This document shows positions 18,991 to 27,778 of a DNA stretch of 64,000 nt, piece by piece. Source of the DNA: Gemmatimonadota bacterium. GTDB lineage: Bacteria > Gemmatimonadota > Gemmatimonadetes > Longimicrobiales > Gaopeijiaceae. The stretch lies in assembly GCA_041390105.1 (NCBI GenBank), contig JAWKQO010000002.1, positions 496,001 to 560,000 on the forward strand. The letters run 5' to 3'. Made by a program: the position numbers and the translations under genes. The notes beneath the pieces were generated by a model. It saw only the letters and a program-made list of their open reading frames with translations, was not told the DNA's origin and made no database searches. Position 1 is the first letter of the stretch. The number at the start of each line of letters is the position of its first letter.

Positions 18991-21900
18991 TCAGCGGTGC
19001 TTCCCGGCCTTCCAGAGCTCCTGGATCTCGTCGGCCGCCCAGCACTTGAGCGCCGATCGCAGCGTTCGGTGCAACGACCCGGTCACGTACACGATCGTCT
19101 CCGGAGCCTCGGGATCGTCGGTCTCGATCCTGAGCTCACAGCACTGTGGCCCCGAACAGTTCGGCGTGAAGCGGATCAGGACCGGCAGGCACGATCCCGG
19201 TCGGATCACCGCCGGGAAGGGGTTGCTCACGATCTTGAACGTGCCGCAGCACTGGTCGGACCGCTCGTGAGCGTGGCCGCTTCCGTGCTGCCCTCCGCAC
19301 CCGCATCCGTCATCGCAGGTGTCGGGGTCGTGACAGCCGGGCTTCCAACAGTCGGGCAAGAATGCTACCCGATGCACCTTCAGGTCGCACTTCCCGACGT
19401 TGCAGATCGAGATCGTGCGCTCTGCGCGGCGCCCGAAGTCCACGGGGCCGAAGTGGCCCGAACCCGATAGAGCCAGGGTGCCGCTCGGTGCGAATCCCGA
19501 CACCGCGATCGTCCGGGGCCCCGTGGGGTCATCGCTGGTTACCGTCAGCACCGCCGACTTCGGTCCAAAGCTGACCGGTTGGAAGCGGATCTGGACGCAC
19601 ACGGCGTCCCCCGGTGCCACGCGTAGCGGGTAGGCGCTCACGCCCGGTGGGATGAACTCCGTGGACGTGGACGTGATGCCGGTCACCGTCAAGGGACAGG
19701 TGCCGCTGTTGCTGAGCAGCAGTGGCTCGTCGCGGAATGAGCCGACGCATACGTCTCCAAAGGAACCGGCGTCTGCCATCGAGATGGCTAGGCGCGGAGG
19801 CGGCGCGTTGCCGGTCAGACGCACCGACTCCGGGCTCGAGGGGTCGTTGCTGAACAGCGTGAGCGTTGCTGCAGCGCCTCCGAGCACCTGGGGCTGGAAG
19901 CGGACAGGCAGCTCGATGGACCCGCCGGGTGCCACCTCCAGCGGGAAGAACGAGACCCGGGGCGCGATGAACGCCGGAGACGATGAGATGATGCCCGTGA
20001 TCCGAAGCGGACAGCTTCCCCGATTGTTGACGATGAGATCGCGATCGACGAACGCGCCCATGCAGACCGCACCGAAGTCCCCACGATCGGGAACGATGGT
20101 CTCCAACGAAGGGACACCGCCTACGCCCGTTGCCATCAGGTCGACGGTCGGGGCACCGGGATCGTTGGTGTTGATCCGCAGGGTTGCCGCCTCGGGGAGG
20201 CCGGGCGTGGTGGGAACGAACTCGACCGTGAAGTCGATCTCTTCTCCGGGAGCCAGGATCAGGGGCGTGCCGGGCGACGGAAGCACGCGGAAGCCGGTGG
20301 AACCCATCAGCCGTTGGACGCTGGTGATGATCAGGTTCTCGACGCCGACGTTGAAGATCTGCAGCGTGCGGTGCTCGGGACCCGAACAGACCGTCCCGAA
20401 GCCCAGCCCGCCCTCGAGGTTCACTGCGATCGCCGGGCCTTTCGGCCGGCGAAACTCGAAGACTCCTCGTCCGTAGGTAGCGGCGCGCAGGATGCCGCCC
20501 TGGCGGGAGAGCACCAGGTCGGTGACGGGCGCACGCGGGAAGTGGATGTCGTCGAGCACCGTCCAGGTGGTGCCGAGATCCACCGACCGCAGGACACCCA
20601 GATCGGTTCCGACGTAGATCGTGGTCGGCGTGTCGGAGCCGTCCAACGCCAGACCGCCGAACGGCACGTCCAGGGTTGGCGAGATGTCCTGCCAAGCGGT
20701 CCCGCTTACCGTGGTGCGGAAGACGTGGCCCCGTTGGCCCGCTCCCCCGTTGAAGCCACCCAGCACGCAATAGATCACGGTGGGGTCGGACGGGTCGAAC
20801 GCTACGCGCTGGACGCTCCGCGCGGGCAGGTTGCGCGTGATGTTGTTGAAGGTGACGCCACTGGGCGCCCCCACCGTGGGTGCCAACGCGTTGGTCGAGA
20901 GAAAGACCTGGCTCCCGGATGCCACGACCACGTTGTTGCCGTTGGTGGGCGCCACGGCGGGACGGCCGGGGAACGCACCGAGATTGCGCCAGTTGGCTCC
21001 GGCGTCCTGGGTCTGCCACAGATTCTGGTTCCCGCTCACGTAGATTCGGCCGGCGGCGCTGGGGTCTGCCGCGAGGGACGCGAGATAGCAGCCCTGATCG
21101 CTGGTGGTGCCCCACGGTGTGATCTCGTTGGCGAAAGGCCAGCTGGCGCCGTCGTCGTCCGAGCGGAACACCCGCGTGCAGGGCGCGGGGCTCCAGAAAC
21201 CACTGGTGCCGTACGCCCGTCCAGCCGTTACACCGTCGAACACCGCGTCCCAACCGTCGCCGCCCTGCGGGCTGTTCCACCCGGGGCTCGTGGCCCCGGT
21301 CGTGGTTTGGATGCCGTTGTCCTGAAGGGCCCCCAGCGAGACTGACGCACCGGCGTCGGGCTTGATGTCGAGGTTGTAGAACAGCGCGGTCTGCAGGCTG
21401 CCGCTGTTGAGGGGCGTCCACGTGGTCCCGCCGTCCGTCGAACGGAACACCCCTCCGTCGTTCCCGCAGTAGATCGTGGTGGGTGTCGGGCTGGGCTGGG
21501 GGAAGAACGCCCAGGCGTGGGTGTCGGCGTGCATGCCGTTCAAGGTCGTGAAGTTCTGCCCGGCATCCGTCGAACGAGCCTGCCCCACACACCCCACGTA
21601 GACCGTGTCGTTGACACCGTCTCCCGGGGAGGCCGGGTCGACAGCCATGTGGAAGCTATAGCCACCCTGCGTGTTGCCCGGCATGCCGGTGGCCGTCTGC
21701 TGCGTCCACGTGGTTCCCTGGTCGGTGCTCACGAAGAGGCCGACCGGATCGGGCGCGCCTCCGCGGCCGGAGAGCGCCGCGTACAGCACCTGTACGCCCG
21801 CTGCGTTGGGTGGCGACGTGGGCGGAGCCAGATCCACGATCACCTTGCTGAAGCTCGCACCCGGCGTAGCGCCGACGGCCGTGACCACGGCCGGGGTGGT

Positions 21901-22554
21901 CGCGCCCAGGATGCGCGTCCAGTTACGACCGCCGTCGGTAGAGCGGATCACCCCGCCTCCCGTGACTCCCGCATAGAGGATGCGTGCAGCTACCGGGGAA
22001 GTGGTGTCGAGCACCAGCGACCGCGCGTCTCCGCTGCTGCCGGTTCCGAGCGTCCAGTTCAACCCACCATCGGTGGAGCGGAACACACCGCTGCTCGATG
22101 CCAGGTAGACCACCTGGGAATTGGCCGGGTCCACCCGGATGACGTTGATGAACTGATTGAAGAACTGGTTGGCGTTGCCGACGTTGCCGGACGGGTAGCC
22201 TGAGCCGAGCCGCACGCAGGAAGCGCCGCCGTCCGTGGACTTGTACAGCCCGGCCTGGGCTTGCGGCGTGACGCGGGCGCTGGTCCCGATATAGAGGATG
22301 CTGGTGTCGTTGGGGTCGATGGCGATGGCACCCGGTTCACCGATGCCGAGGGCGATCTGCCGATCGAACAGGGGCGTCCATGTGGAGCCACCGTCCCGGC
22401 TGCGCCAGATCCCCCCTCCGGCCGTACCCTGGTAGAGAATGCTGCCGTCATTCGGGTGGATGGCGATGGCGGTGGTGAGTCCGTTGTCCTGACGCCCACC
22501 CTGTGCGATGGGGCTGGGCCCGATGGGAGCCCAAATCGTTCCGACGAGGCTCAT
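18991..22554 (-). CDS. Giant BNR/Asp-box propeller protein with four ASH (choice-of-anchor D) domains
   Basis: 1187 residues. Residues 1-700 contain about ten Asp-box repeats (S-x-D-x-G-x-x-W, such as RSTDGGTTWTPL), the sortilin/sialidase-type propeller. From about 705 to 1165 follow four ASH-type Ig domains, each with the pattern NxGxxxLxI...DP. The fourth (about 1066-1100) carries a Cys/His-rich insertion with seven Cys and four His in about 35 residues, a likely metal site. There is no signal peptide: the protein starts MSLVGTIWAPIG. The start overlaps the stop of the 112-residue gene (ATGA). It is the last gene of the four-gene operon that begins with a VWA protein. Function unknown; the domains suggest protein or glycan binding. 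Confidence 0.82.
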   Translation of the reverse strand: MSLVGTIWAPIGPSPIAQGGRQDNGLTTAIAIHPNDGSILYQGTAGGGIWRSRDGGSTWTPLFDRQIALGIGEPGAIAIDPNDTSILYIGTSARVTPQAQAGLYKSTDGGASCVRLGSGYPSGNVGNANQFFNQFINVIRVDPANSQVVYLASSSGVFRSTDGGLNWTLGTGSSGDARSLVLDTTSPVAARILYAGVTGGGVIRSTDGGRNWTRILGATTPAVVTAVGATPGASFSKVIVDLAPPTSPPNAAGVQVLYAALSGRGGAPDPVGLFVSTDQGTTWTQQTATGMPGNTQGGYSFHMAVDPASPGDGVNDTVYVGCVGQARSTDAGQNFTTLNGMHADTHAWAFFPQPSPTPTTIYCGNDGGVFRSTDGGTTWTPLNSGSLQTALFYNLDIKPDAGASVSLGALQDNGIQTTTGATSPGWNSPQGGDGWDAVFDGVTAGRAYGTSGFWSPAPCTRVFRSDDDGASWPFANEITPWGTTSDQGCYLASLAADPSAAGRIYVSGNQNLWQTQDAGANWRNLGAFPGRPAVAPTNGNNVVVASGSQVFLSTNALAPTVGAPSGVTFNNITRNLPARSVQRVAFDPSDPTVIYCVLGGFNGGAGQRGHVFRTTVSGTAWQDISPTLDVPFGGLALDGSDTPTTIYVGTDLGVLRSVDLGTTWTVLDDIHFPRAPVTDLVLSRQGGILRAATYGRGVFEFRRPKGPAIAVNLEGGLGFGTVCSGPEHRTLQIFNVGVENLIITSVQRLMGSTGFRVLPSPGTPLILAPGEEIDFTVEFVPTTPGLPEAATLRINTNDPGAPTVDLMATGVGGVPSLETIVPDRGDFGAVCMGAFVDRDLIVNNRGSCPLRITGIISSSPAFIAPRVSFFPLEVAPGGSIELPVRFQPQVLGGAAATLTLFSNDPSSPESVRLTGNAPPPRLAISMADAGSFGDVCVGSFRDEPLLLSNSGTCPLTVTGITSTSTEFIPPGVSAYPLRVAPGDAVCVQIRFQPVSFGPKSAVLTVTSDDPTGPRTIAVSGFAPSGTLALSGSGHFGPVDFGRRAERTISICNVGKCDLKVHRVAFLPDCWKPGCHDPDTCDDGCGCGGQHGSGHAHERSDQCCGTFKIVSNPFPAVIRPGSCLPVLIRFTPNCSGPQCCELRIETDDPEAPETIVYVTGSLHRTLRSALKCWAADEIQELWKAGKHR

Positions 22555-22889
22555 GGCTGCACCTCCTCGTCGTCTCGCGGCCGCTCCGTACCAGACGTCG
22601 CCTCGTCATCGGGAGTGCCGCCGGACTCCTGCGATCCGATCTCGGTGGCAGGCCTCCGGACCGCGCCCGGAAGCTGATGCCACTGCTCGAGCGCACGCTG
22701 GTACGCATCGCCTGTGGGTGGCGCTCCCCCTCCGGTATGGCGCTCGACGTACTCCCGGTGGAGTCGCACCGGATCCGCGTCCGGGTTGCCGAGGGTCGGC
22801 CGCTCCTGGCCCTCGGGAGCGGGCTCCTTCTTCTTCGGAGGCTTCCGCCCACCTCCCTTGTCCTGTCCACCACCTCCACGCGTTGCCAT
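22551..22889 (-). CDS. Small charged, mostly disordered protein in the VWA/BNR operon
   Basis: 112 residues from the second of two ATGs (22889), 5 bases after AGGAGG; the first ATG at 22892 would be too close. The N-terminal 35 residues are Gly/Lys/Pro-rich and the C-terminal 30 are acidic and Glu/Asp/Thr-rich, so both ends look disordered. The middle (about 38-78) is ordered-looking, with HREYVERH and ALEQWHQLPGAV. Not recognised. Its stop overlaps the start of the BNR protein (ATGA) and its start lies 17 bases after the 79-residue membrane protein, which fixes it as an operon member. It may be an adaptor or chaperone for the large proteins (inference). Confidence 0.7.
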   Translation of the reverse strand: MATRGGGGQDKGGGRKPPKKKEPAPEGQERPTLGNPDADPVRLHREYVERHTGGGAPPTGDAYQRALEQWHQLPGAVRRPATEIGSQESGGTPDDEATSGTERPRDDEEVQP

Positions 22890-22906
22890 CATTGCCTCCT
22901 GCAGCG

Positions 22907-23146
22907 CTAGGCTGTGAGTGAGAGACGTTTCCGGGCTTCTCCATGGGCCGCGACCGCCAAGGCGACGGCCACACCCGCGAAGCCCACGAGCAGCAGAACC
23001 TCGAACGCACCGCTTCCTCCGTCCGGCGCGAGGTCGAACGTGCTCTCGACCCAGGCCGGGAAAGCCAGCGTCAGCGCGGCCGCGGCCGTACACGCGATGC
23101 ACGTGATCATCTGGACCCACCAACGGATCCCCAGACGTCTCAACAT
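22907..23146 (-). CDS. Small two-helix membrane protein in the VWA/BNR operon
   Basis: 79 residues from the ATG at 23146, preceded by AAGGAGA with 5-base spacing. Two hydrophobic helices are visible, at about 9-28 and 46-66, separated by an acidic Gly-rich loop and ending in a basic tail (HGEARKRL), so both ends probably face the cytoplasm. It is too short for the usual gene models and lies between the VWA protein gene and the 112-residue gene. Its place suggests a membrane anchor or small channel-like partner for the large ASH proteins; no family is recognised. Confidence 0.72.
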   Translation of the reverse strand: MLRRLGIRWWVQMITCIACTAAAALTLAFPAWVESTFDLAPDGGSGAFEVLLLVGFAGVAVALAVAAHGEARKRLSLTA

Positions 23147-23170
23147 TTTGTTCTCCTTTGGAAGGTGAGC

Positions 23171-23193
23171 GGGGCCACCGTCGCGGTGGCCCC
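23171..23193. promoter_or_regulatory. Intercistronic hairpin inside the VWA/BNR operon
   Basis: A perfect 10-bp stem (23171-23180 with 23184-23193) and 3-base loop fills the 65-base gap between the VWA gene and the 79-residue gene. No T-run follows on the minus strand, so it may be an attenuator, partial terminator or mRNA-stabilising element that sets unequal dosage of the genes. Confidence 0.5.
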
Positions 23194-23211
23194 GACCCGT
23201 CGCTGATTCAA

Positions 23212-26200
23212 TCAGCGCTCGATCAACCGTTTCAGGAGCCGGTGCTGCTGACGCAGCTCCTCCAACAGCTCCTTGCAGCAACGTTCGAAGCCGCCCGACC
23301 CCCCTCCGCCACCCGGTGGCGTGCTGGTGCGAGGGAGCACGGCCTTGTCGCGGAACGCCTCGCGCACCACGGGTTCGCCGTCCCGGCTATAGCCGGTGGC
23401 GCGGAAGCGGAAGTGGTACGTTCCCGGCTGAACGGTGTGTGTGAACGAGCTCCCGTAGTCGCCGTCGTCCGCCGACCCGTCGGCATGAGCGCCGTCGTCG
23501 TGCAGACCTTGCGTCCAGGTCGCGCCACCTGGGGCCGTGGTCTCTACGGAGACCGTGCAGCCGGTCACCGGTAAGCCGGCCTCCGTCACGACCGCCGTCA
23601 GTTGGATGGGATCACCTACGTAGACCGGTCCCGGAGTCACGTAGGGCATCATGCGGAAGTTGCTCCCGACGCCGATGGCGATGCCGTAGAGCAGCGGGTC
23701 CTTGTACTCGCCGCAGTCGCGCGGCAGGAAGCCGAGGCCCCTGGCCTTCTGGCTGGGCGTTCCGCGACAGACCATCCCCGGGTGTTCGACCATGACCCGC
23801 CAGCGGCCGGCGTACCGATCGGGCTCCTTCAGCGGCATCTTGAATTCGACGATGCGCGCTTGACTCGTCGATCCCGCTCTCAACTGATATCCGGCCGGTA
23901 TCGCACCAGGGTCGATGACCTCACCGGCAGGTGAGACGCAGAAGAAGGGAAGTCGCATTCCCTTGAAGTCGTAGAGCACCACCAGCGCGTCGACGTCACC
24001 GCGCAACACGTCGAACTCGATCTCGTGCTTCTGACCAGGAGCGATCCAGAACATCGGGTCGGCCACAGAGGACGTACCCACGATGTCCATGAAGATCTGC
24101 GTGTAGTACTTCTCCAGCTCGAAGTATTTCGCGCCGGTCAGATCTTGATTGACGTGCAGATAGTGGTTGGCGCTCCCTGCCAAAGCCTCGAGCTGGGCCG
24201 CGTCGATGTCCGTGTCCCGACCGAGTCCGATGGAGTAGAAGTCGACGTTCCCCGGCTTGACCACCGGCGACGTGCTGACGTTCCCGCTGGCCGGTAGGGG
24301 CTGCAGCATGTTGCCCCCCAGGATGCTGAACCAGTTTCCGCTGCCTGAGGGGTCCTCGAAGCCCGTGTTTTCGATTCCGTCGCTCAGGACGACCACGGCA
24401 CGCTTCAGGTTGGCAGGCGTGGTGGCGCGCGGCTTGAGTACCTCACGAGCGCCGGTGATCGCCCCGGCCGCGATGGCCGTGTTCCCTTGCGCGGGCGGGA
24501 GATTGGCGGGTACCGACTGAAGGATCTGGTTCTGGGTGGGCACGCCGGTCGTGGTGATCGGCGTCATCGGCGTGGGGACGTCGGGAAGGTGGTTGAAGCG
24601 CACGATGGCTCCCCGGTCGTCCAGATCGGGACGCAGCAGCTCCACGAAGAGCTGCGTGGCCGAGACGGCTGCCTCCATCTTCACGCGGGATCCGAGCGGA
24701 TCGTTCATGCTGCCGGAGTGGTCGACCACCACCGCCACATCCAACGCCACCGGCGGCGTGATCTCCGCGGTCAGCGGAAAGACCCAGGTCTGGCCCACCG
24801 GAACGTTGGTCGCGTTGCTTCCAGACAGGGTCAGGCTGGCGGTGGCGACCCGAGGCGTGTCGGCTGCCACGAACGAGACGGCGACCACCGTCTTCCCGCT
24901 TCCAGCCGCACCGGGCCCGCAGGGCGAGACGGGCAGCACGTCGTAGACGCGGGTCCCGGGGGCGTTCGTGATCGAGCCCTGAGGGTCGGGGAGCCCGAAC
25001 AGGGCGGCGTCCGCGCCAGAGATCGTCCCGGTGAACTGGAGCGGGCCGTCACCGGGGTTGCTGACCTCGATGAAGCGCACTGTACGGAAGCCTTGCTCCA
25101 CTTGCAGGAAGTCGATGGGAGCCGAGGGGGGTACGGCGATCTCCGCGTTGGCGACACAGCCCTCTCCGTTCAACGTGATGGTGTGCGGGCTGCCGGGGGC
25201 GCCGCTCACGACGCTGAGTGTGGCCGTCTGGGGCCCCTCTGCGGGGGGTGTGAATCCGAGGGCGATGGTCTGCGCCTGCCCACAGTTCAGCGTGCCGTTG
25301 AACCCGGCGCAGGTGAATCCCGACGCGCTGAGCACCGGCACGCTGACCGAGAGGGGTAGGCTCCCTGTGTTGGTGATGGAGAGCGTCTTGCCGGGTGCGG
25401 GCGTGCCGACCGGGTGCTTGCCGAAGTTGAAGGACGTGGCGCTGAACGTCACCTTCGCCTGGGCCGCGACCGCTTTGCCCTTGCACTGGAGTCGATCCGC
25501 CCCGTTCGCGGGGGACCGGGTGATCATCAGGTCCTGCGTGTTCCAGTTCCCGACCGTGGTCGGGTTGAACGCCACCGTGACCGTCATGGTCTCGTTCTTG
25601 GCCAGAGTCGCTGGCAGTGGCGTCGAGGTGGATTGCACGGAAAACGGTGCCGCGTTGGCGATGGCGCTGATCGTAAGGCAGTCGTCGCCGGTGTTCTTGA
25701 TCGTGAACTGTTTGGTTTCCGGCGTGAACGGACAGCCACCCACGGCCACGTCCGCGAAGGACTGCAGTGACGGTGTGACCTGACAGTTCCCGGCCGGAAG
25801 CGCACAGGCCTGCGTGTGGCTGGTGCCACCGGTCGAGAAATGGATGATCAGCTGCGTGGCTGTGGCCTCTCCGGCGGTCTGCCCCGTGGGGACGATGGGG
25901 GAGCCCAGCGAGCAAAGCGTGGCACCGGTGTCGCTGCGATGGATCGCCACGCTGGTGTGATTGGTGCCGTCCTGCCCAAACGCGAGGAACACAGCCCCGT
26001 TGCCCTGGCTCTCGTTCACGATGGGGGGTGCGACCGCGGTCGAGCTCGTGAGGACCGTCAGGATATTGACCTCGGTCCAAGGACTCTTGGTGAAGTCGAC
26101 GAGCGAGACGCTGCGTGTGCTGGGGCTCGTGGTTTCGCTGTCCAGAATCACGAGGAACTTGTTGCCCAGCACTCGATAGCGCAGCGTGCGGTTGGCGAGT

Positions 26201-26367
26201 TGTGGGTGGAAGATGTTGTTGCCGCCCTGCTGGACCGACAGGCCGGGACTGCCTCCGGTGGTGGTCAGTGTCAGCGACTTGCCGTCGAACGTCTTGGAGG
26301 GCGTGTTCTCCCAGATCGAAGCGGTCAGGAACAGCCCCGGGGTGATGGAGAGCGGGGTGCAGGACAT
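23212..26367 (-). CDS. Giant VWA protein with ASH domains and C-terminal coiled coil
   Basis: 1051 residues, first gene of the operon. Residues 1-190 are beta-rich; about 195-540 hold three ASH-like Ig domains (NTGDDCLTI, NTGSLPLSV and NPGDGPLQF mark them). A von Willebrand A domain follows (about 545-760) with a complete-looking MIDAS start D549-H-S-G-S553 and a later SDGIEN loop. Residues 930-1015 form another Ig-like module (VYVGDPIQLTAVV...). A Gly/Pro-rich linker leads to a short coiled coil at the tail (residues about 1025-1051, rich in Glu, Leu, Arg and with a Cys pair). No signal peptide: it begins MSCTPLSITPG. Metal-dependent adhesion or ligand binding is the family expectation; the partner may be the BNR protein. 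Confidence 0.82.
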   Translation of the reverse strand: MSCTPLSITPGLFLTASIWENTPSKTFDGKSLTLTTTGGSPGLSVQQGGNNIFHPQLANRTLRYRVLGNKFLVILDSETTSPSTRSVSLVDFTKSPWTEVNILTVLTSSTAVAPPIVNESQGNGAVFLAFGQDGTNHTSVAIHRSDTGATLCSLGSPIVPTGQTAGEATATQLIIHFSTGGTSHTQACALPAGNCQVTPSLQSFADVAVGGCPFTPETKQFTIKNTGDDCLTISAIANAAPFSVQSTSTPLPATLAKNETMTVTVAFNPTTVGNWNTQDLMITRSPANGADRLQCKGKAVAAQAKVTFSATSFNFGKHPVGTPAPGKTLSITNTGSLPLSVSVPVLSASGFTCAGFNGTLNCGQAQTIALGFTPPAEGPQTATLSVVSGAPGSPHTITLNGEGCVANAEIAVPPSAPIDFLQVEQGFRTVRFIEVSNPGDGPLQFTGTISGADAALFGLPDPQGSITNAPGTRVYDVLPVSPCGPGAAGSGKTVVAVSFVAADTPRVATASLTLSGSNATNVPVGQTWVFPLTAEITPPVALDVAVVVDHSGSMNDPLGSRVKMEAAVSATQLFVELLRPDLDDRGAIVRFNHLPDVPTPMTPITTTGVPTQNQILQSVPANLPPAQGNTAIAAGAITGAREVLKPRATTPANLKRAVVVLSDGIENTGFEDPSGSGNWFSILGGNMLQPLPASGNVSTSPVVKPGNVDFYSIGLGRDTDIDAAQLEALAGSANHYLHVNQDLTGAKYFELEKYYTQIFMDIVGTSSVADPMFWIAPGQKHEIEFDVLRGDVDALVVLYDFKGMRLPFFCVSPAGEVIDPGAIPAGYQLRAGSTSQARIVEFKMPLKEPDRYAGRWRVMVEHPGMVCRGTPSQKARGLGFLPRDCGEYKDPLLYGIAIGVGSNFRMMPYVTPGPVYVGDPIQLTAVVTEAGLPVTGCTVSVETTAPGGATWTQGLHDDGAHADGSADDGDYGSSFTHTVQPGTYHFRFRATGYSRDGEPVVREAFRDKAVLPRTSTPPGGGGGSGGFERCCKELLEELRQQHRLLKRLIER

Positions 26368-26824
26368 GCGATCGAGCTCCCTGGAACGGGGCCCGCAGTG
26401 GGTCGGGCCTGCCCGGGCGGGGGCACGTCCACCGGGCCCCCGGGGACGGCGCGACGCTCAGGCCTATGAGCGCAGGCACGAGCGGGGACCGGCCAAGGTG
26501 AACAGCAGACGAAGGCACCTGTCATCCGACGGGAGTCGGCACCGGAAGGAGCGACCTACCACGCGTGGTGGCCACCCTCGGGGGTGGGCCGATGGATCGT
26601 GGTTGGAGCCAGTCCCTGCGCTTCGTTCCCCCACTGCGCAAACGCGCGCGGGCGCTGCCATGGAAGCGGGGCCGTTTCCGGGGTTCCGGTCCGTAGGGGG
26701 TCCCACCACAACGAAGGCAGAATGGTCCCTACGCCGTGGGGCCGCTGCGCCCGACTACTTTGGAAGACGATGACCCGCTTCACCCCCGCGCCCGGCCCCC
26801 TCGAGCGCGGGAAGGGGACCAACC
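26368..26824. other. Divergent intergenic region
   Basis: This 457-base stretch separates the VWA operon (leftward) from the gene at 26825 (rightward) and must hold promoters for both. I see no convincing gene. Two overlapping palindromes stand out: a 12-bp one at 26558-26569 and a 10-bp one at 26567-26576. They could be operator sites, but GC-rich palindromes arise often here. Confidence 0.4.
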
Positions 26825-27655
26825 ATGATCGGCATCGTCTTCCTGCTTCTCGGTGCCTTCGGGGCCGCGGTCATGGCTCTGATCATCGTCATGTTCTTCG
26901 ACGCAACCCGTGGGGGAGCGGACCGCGTCGCTTCCGAGCGCGAGCGAGAGGCGCGGCAGTGGCTGCCTCCGTTTGCCCGTGGTGCCGAGCTCGTGTACTG
27001 GGCGTCCCGGCGTGCTCGCGGCGCCGTGCGACGGGCATTGGAGGGCGAGCCCGGAGCGTCCACGCCGAGGACCATCATCACGGCGCTGCACGACGGTGCC
27101 ACTCGTGCCATGCTGCCCAGGGTGCGGGCGCGCGACCGGGCCCGACCGGTGGCGTGCCCCCGCGAAGGTCAGGGGACCATCGGCGTCACGGGGATCGAAG
27201 CGCTCGCGCTGGCGGAGCACCTGCGGGAGGATCTCTCCGCCTCCGAGTTGGCGGCTGTGCAGCGGCGCTCCCGCGAGATCGCCGCGCTGCTCGCGAAAGG
27301 GGACCCAGCCGCGGTTGTGCCGCCGTGTGCCCTGCAGAGTGGTGACTGCATGTGCATCGCGTATCCGACTCGACCTTTGAACTGTCGGCCCCTGCACGCT
27401 GCGGCGACCGCCGATCGCCTCGGCCTGGATGGCGGCGTCCCGGGCGGCCGGGTACCGCTCTGGCTGCGGCACGCCGAGACGGTGGCGGCAGGTGTGGAGC
27501 AGGGCCTCCGTAGCGCCTTGGAGCAGGCGGGCCTCGACGGTCGGATCTACGAGCTCCATAGCGCACTGGCCTGCGCTTTGGAGCGCCCCGACGGCTCCAG
27601 GCGCTTCATGGCTGGGGAGAATCCCTTTGCCGCCGCCCGCCCCCTGCGGGCGTAG
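26825..27655 (+). CDS. Membrane-anchored protein with YkgJ-like Cys-rich metal-binding motif
   Basis: 276 residues. A transmembrane helix occupies residues 3-25. Around 160-190 the arrangement C168, C175, C177, C187 followed by Arg (pattern C-x6-C-x-C-x-x-YPTRPLNCR) fits the YkgJ-type zinc/iron-chelating domain, in which the last part reads Y-x-x-RP-x-x-C-R. C111 may be a further ligand. The remainder is helical and Ala/Arg-rich with no recognised domain. Function is unknown; metal or iron-sulfur binding is the best inference. A GGGG-type Shine-Dalgarno precedes the ATG. It is the first rightward gene after the large divergent region and is not overlapped by its neighbours. Confidence 0.65.
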   Translation: MIGIVFLLLGAFGAAVMALIIVMFFDATRGGADRVASEREREARQWLPPFARGAELVYWASRRARGAVRRALEGEPGASTPRTIITALHDGATRAMLPRVRARDRARPVACPREGQGTIGVTGIEALALAEHLREDLSASELAAVQRRSREIAALLAKGDPAAVVPPCALQSGDCMCIAYPTRPLNCRPLHAAATADRLGLDGGVPGGRVPLWLRHAETVAAGVEQGLRSALEQAGLDGRIYELHSALACALERPDGSRRFMAGENPFAAARPLRA

Positions 27656-27778
27656 GGAGCACCCACAGAGCTCCGCCCGGCGGGAGATCTGGCAGGCTGG
27701 GGGTGGCCGCCGCATGTTGGGCGCTCCCAGCGGCGGCCGGTGGCCGTCGTCCGTTCCCGGCCTCCGGAGACCGAATCC

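Noticed and set aside
19529..21592. 687-codon minus-strand frame inside the BNR gene
   Set aside because: It is in an alternative frame of the BNR coding sequence; Arg/His/Pro-rich composition and no motif.
18991..26367. Contractile injection system or phage-tail island
   Set aside because: No sheath, tube, baseplate, spike or AAA ATPase gene is present; only the signal-less giant proteins prompted the idea.
26558..26576. Overlapping palindromes as operator of the VWA operon
   Set aside because: Short GC palindromes are frequent in such DNA, and there is no regulator gene nearby; kept only as a note in the intergenic entry.
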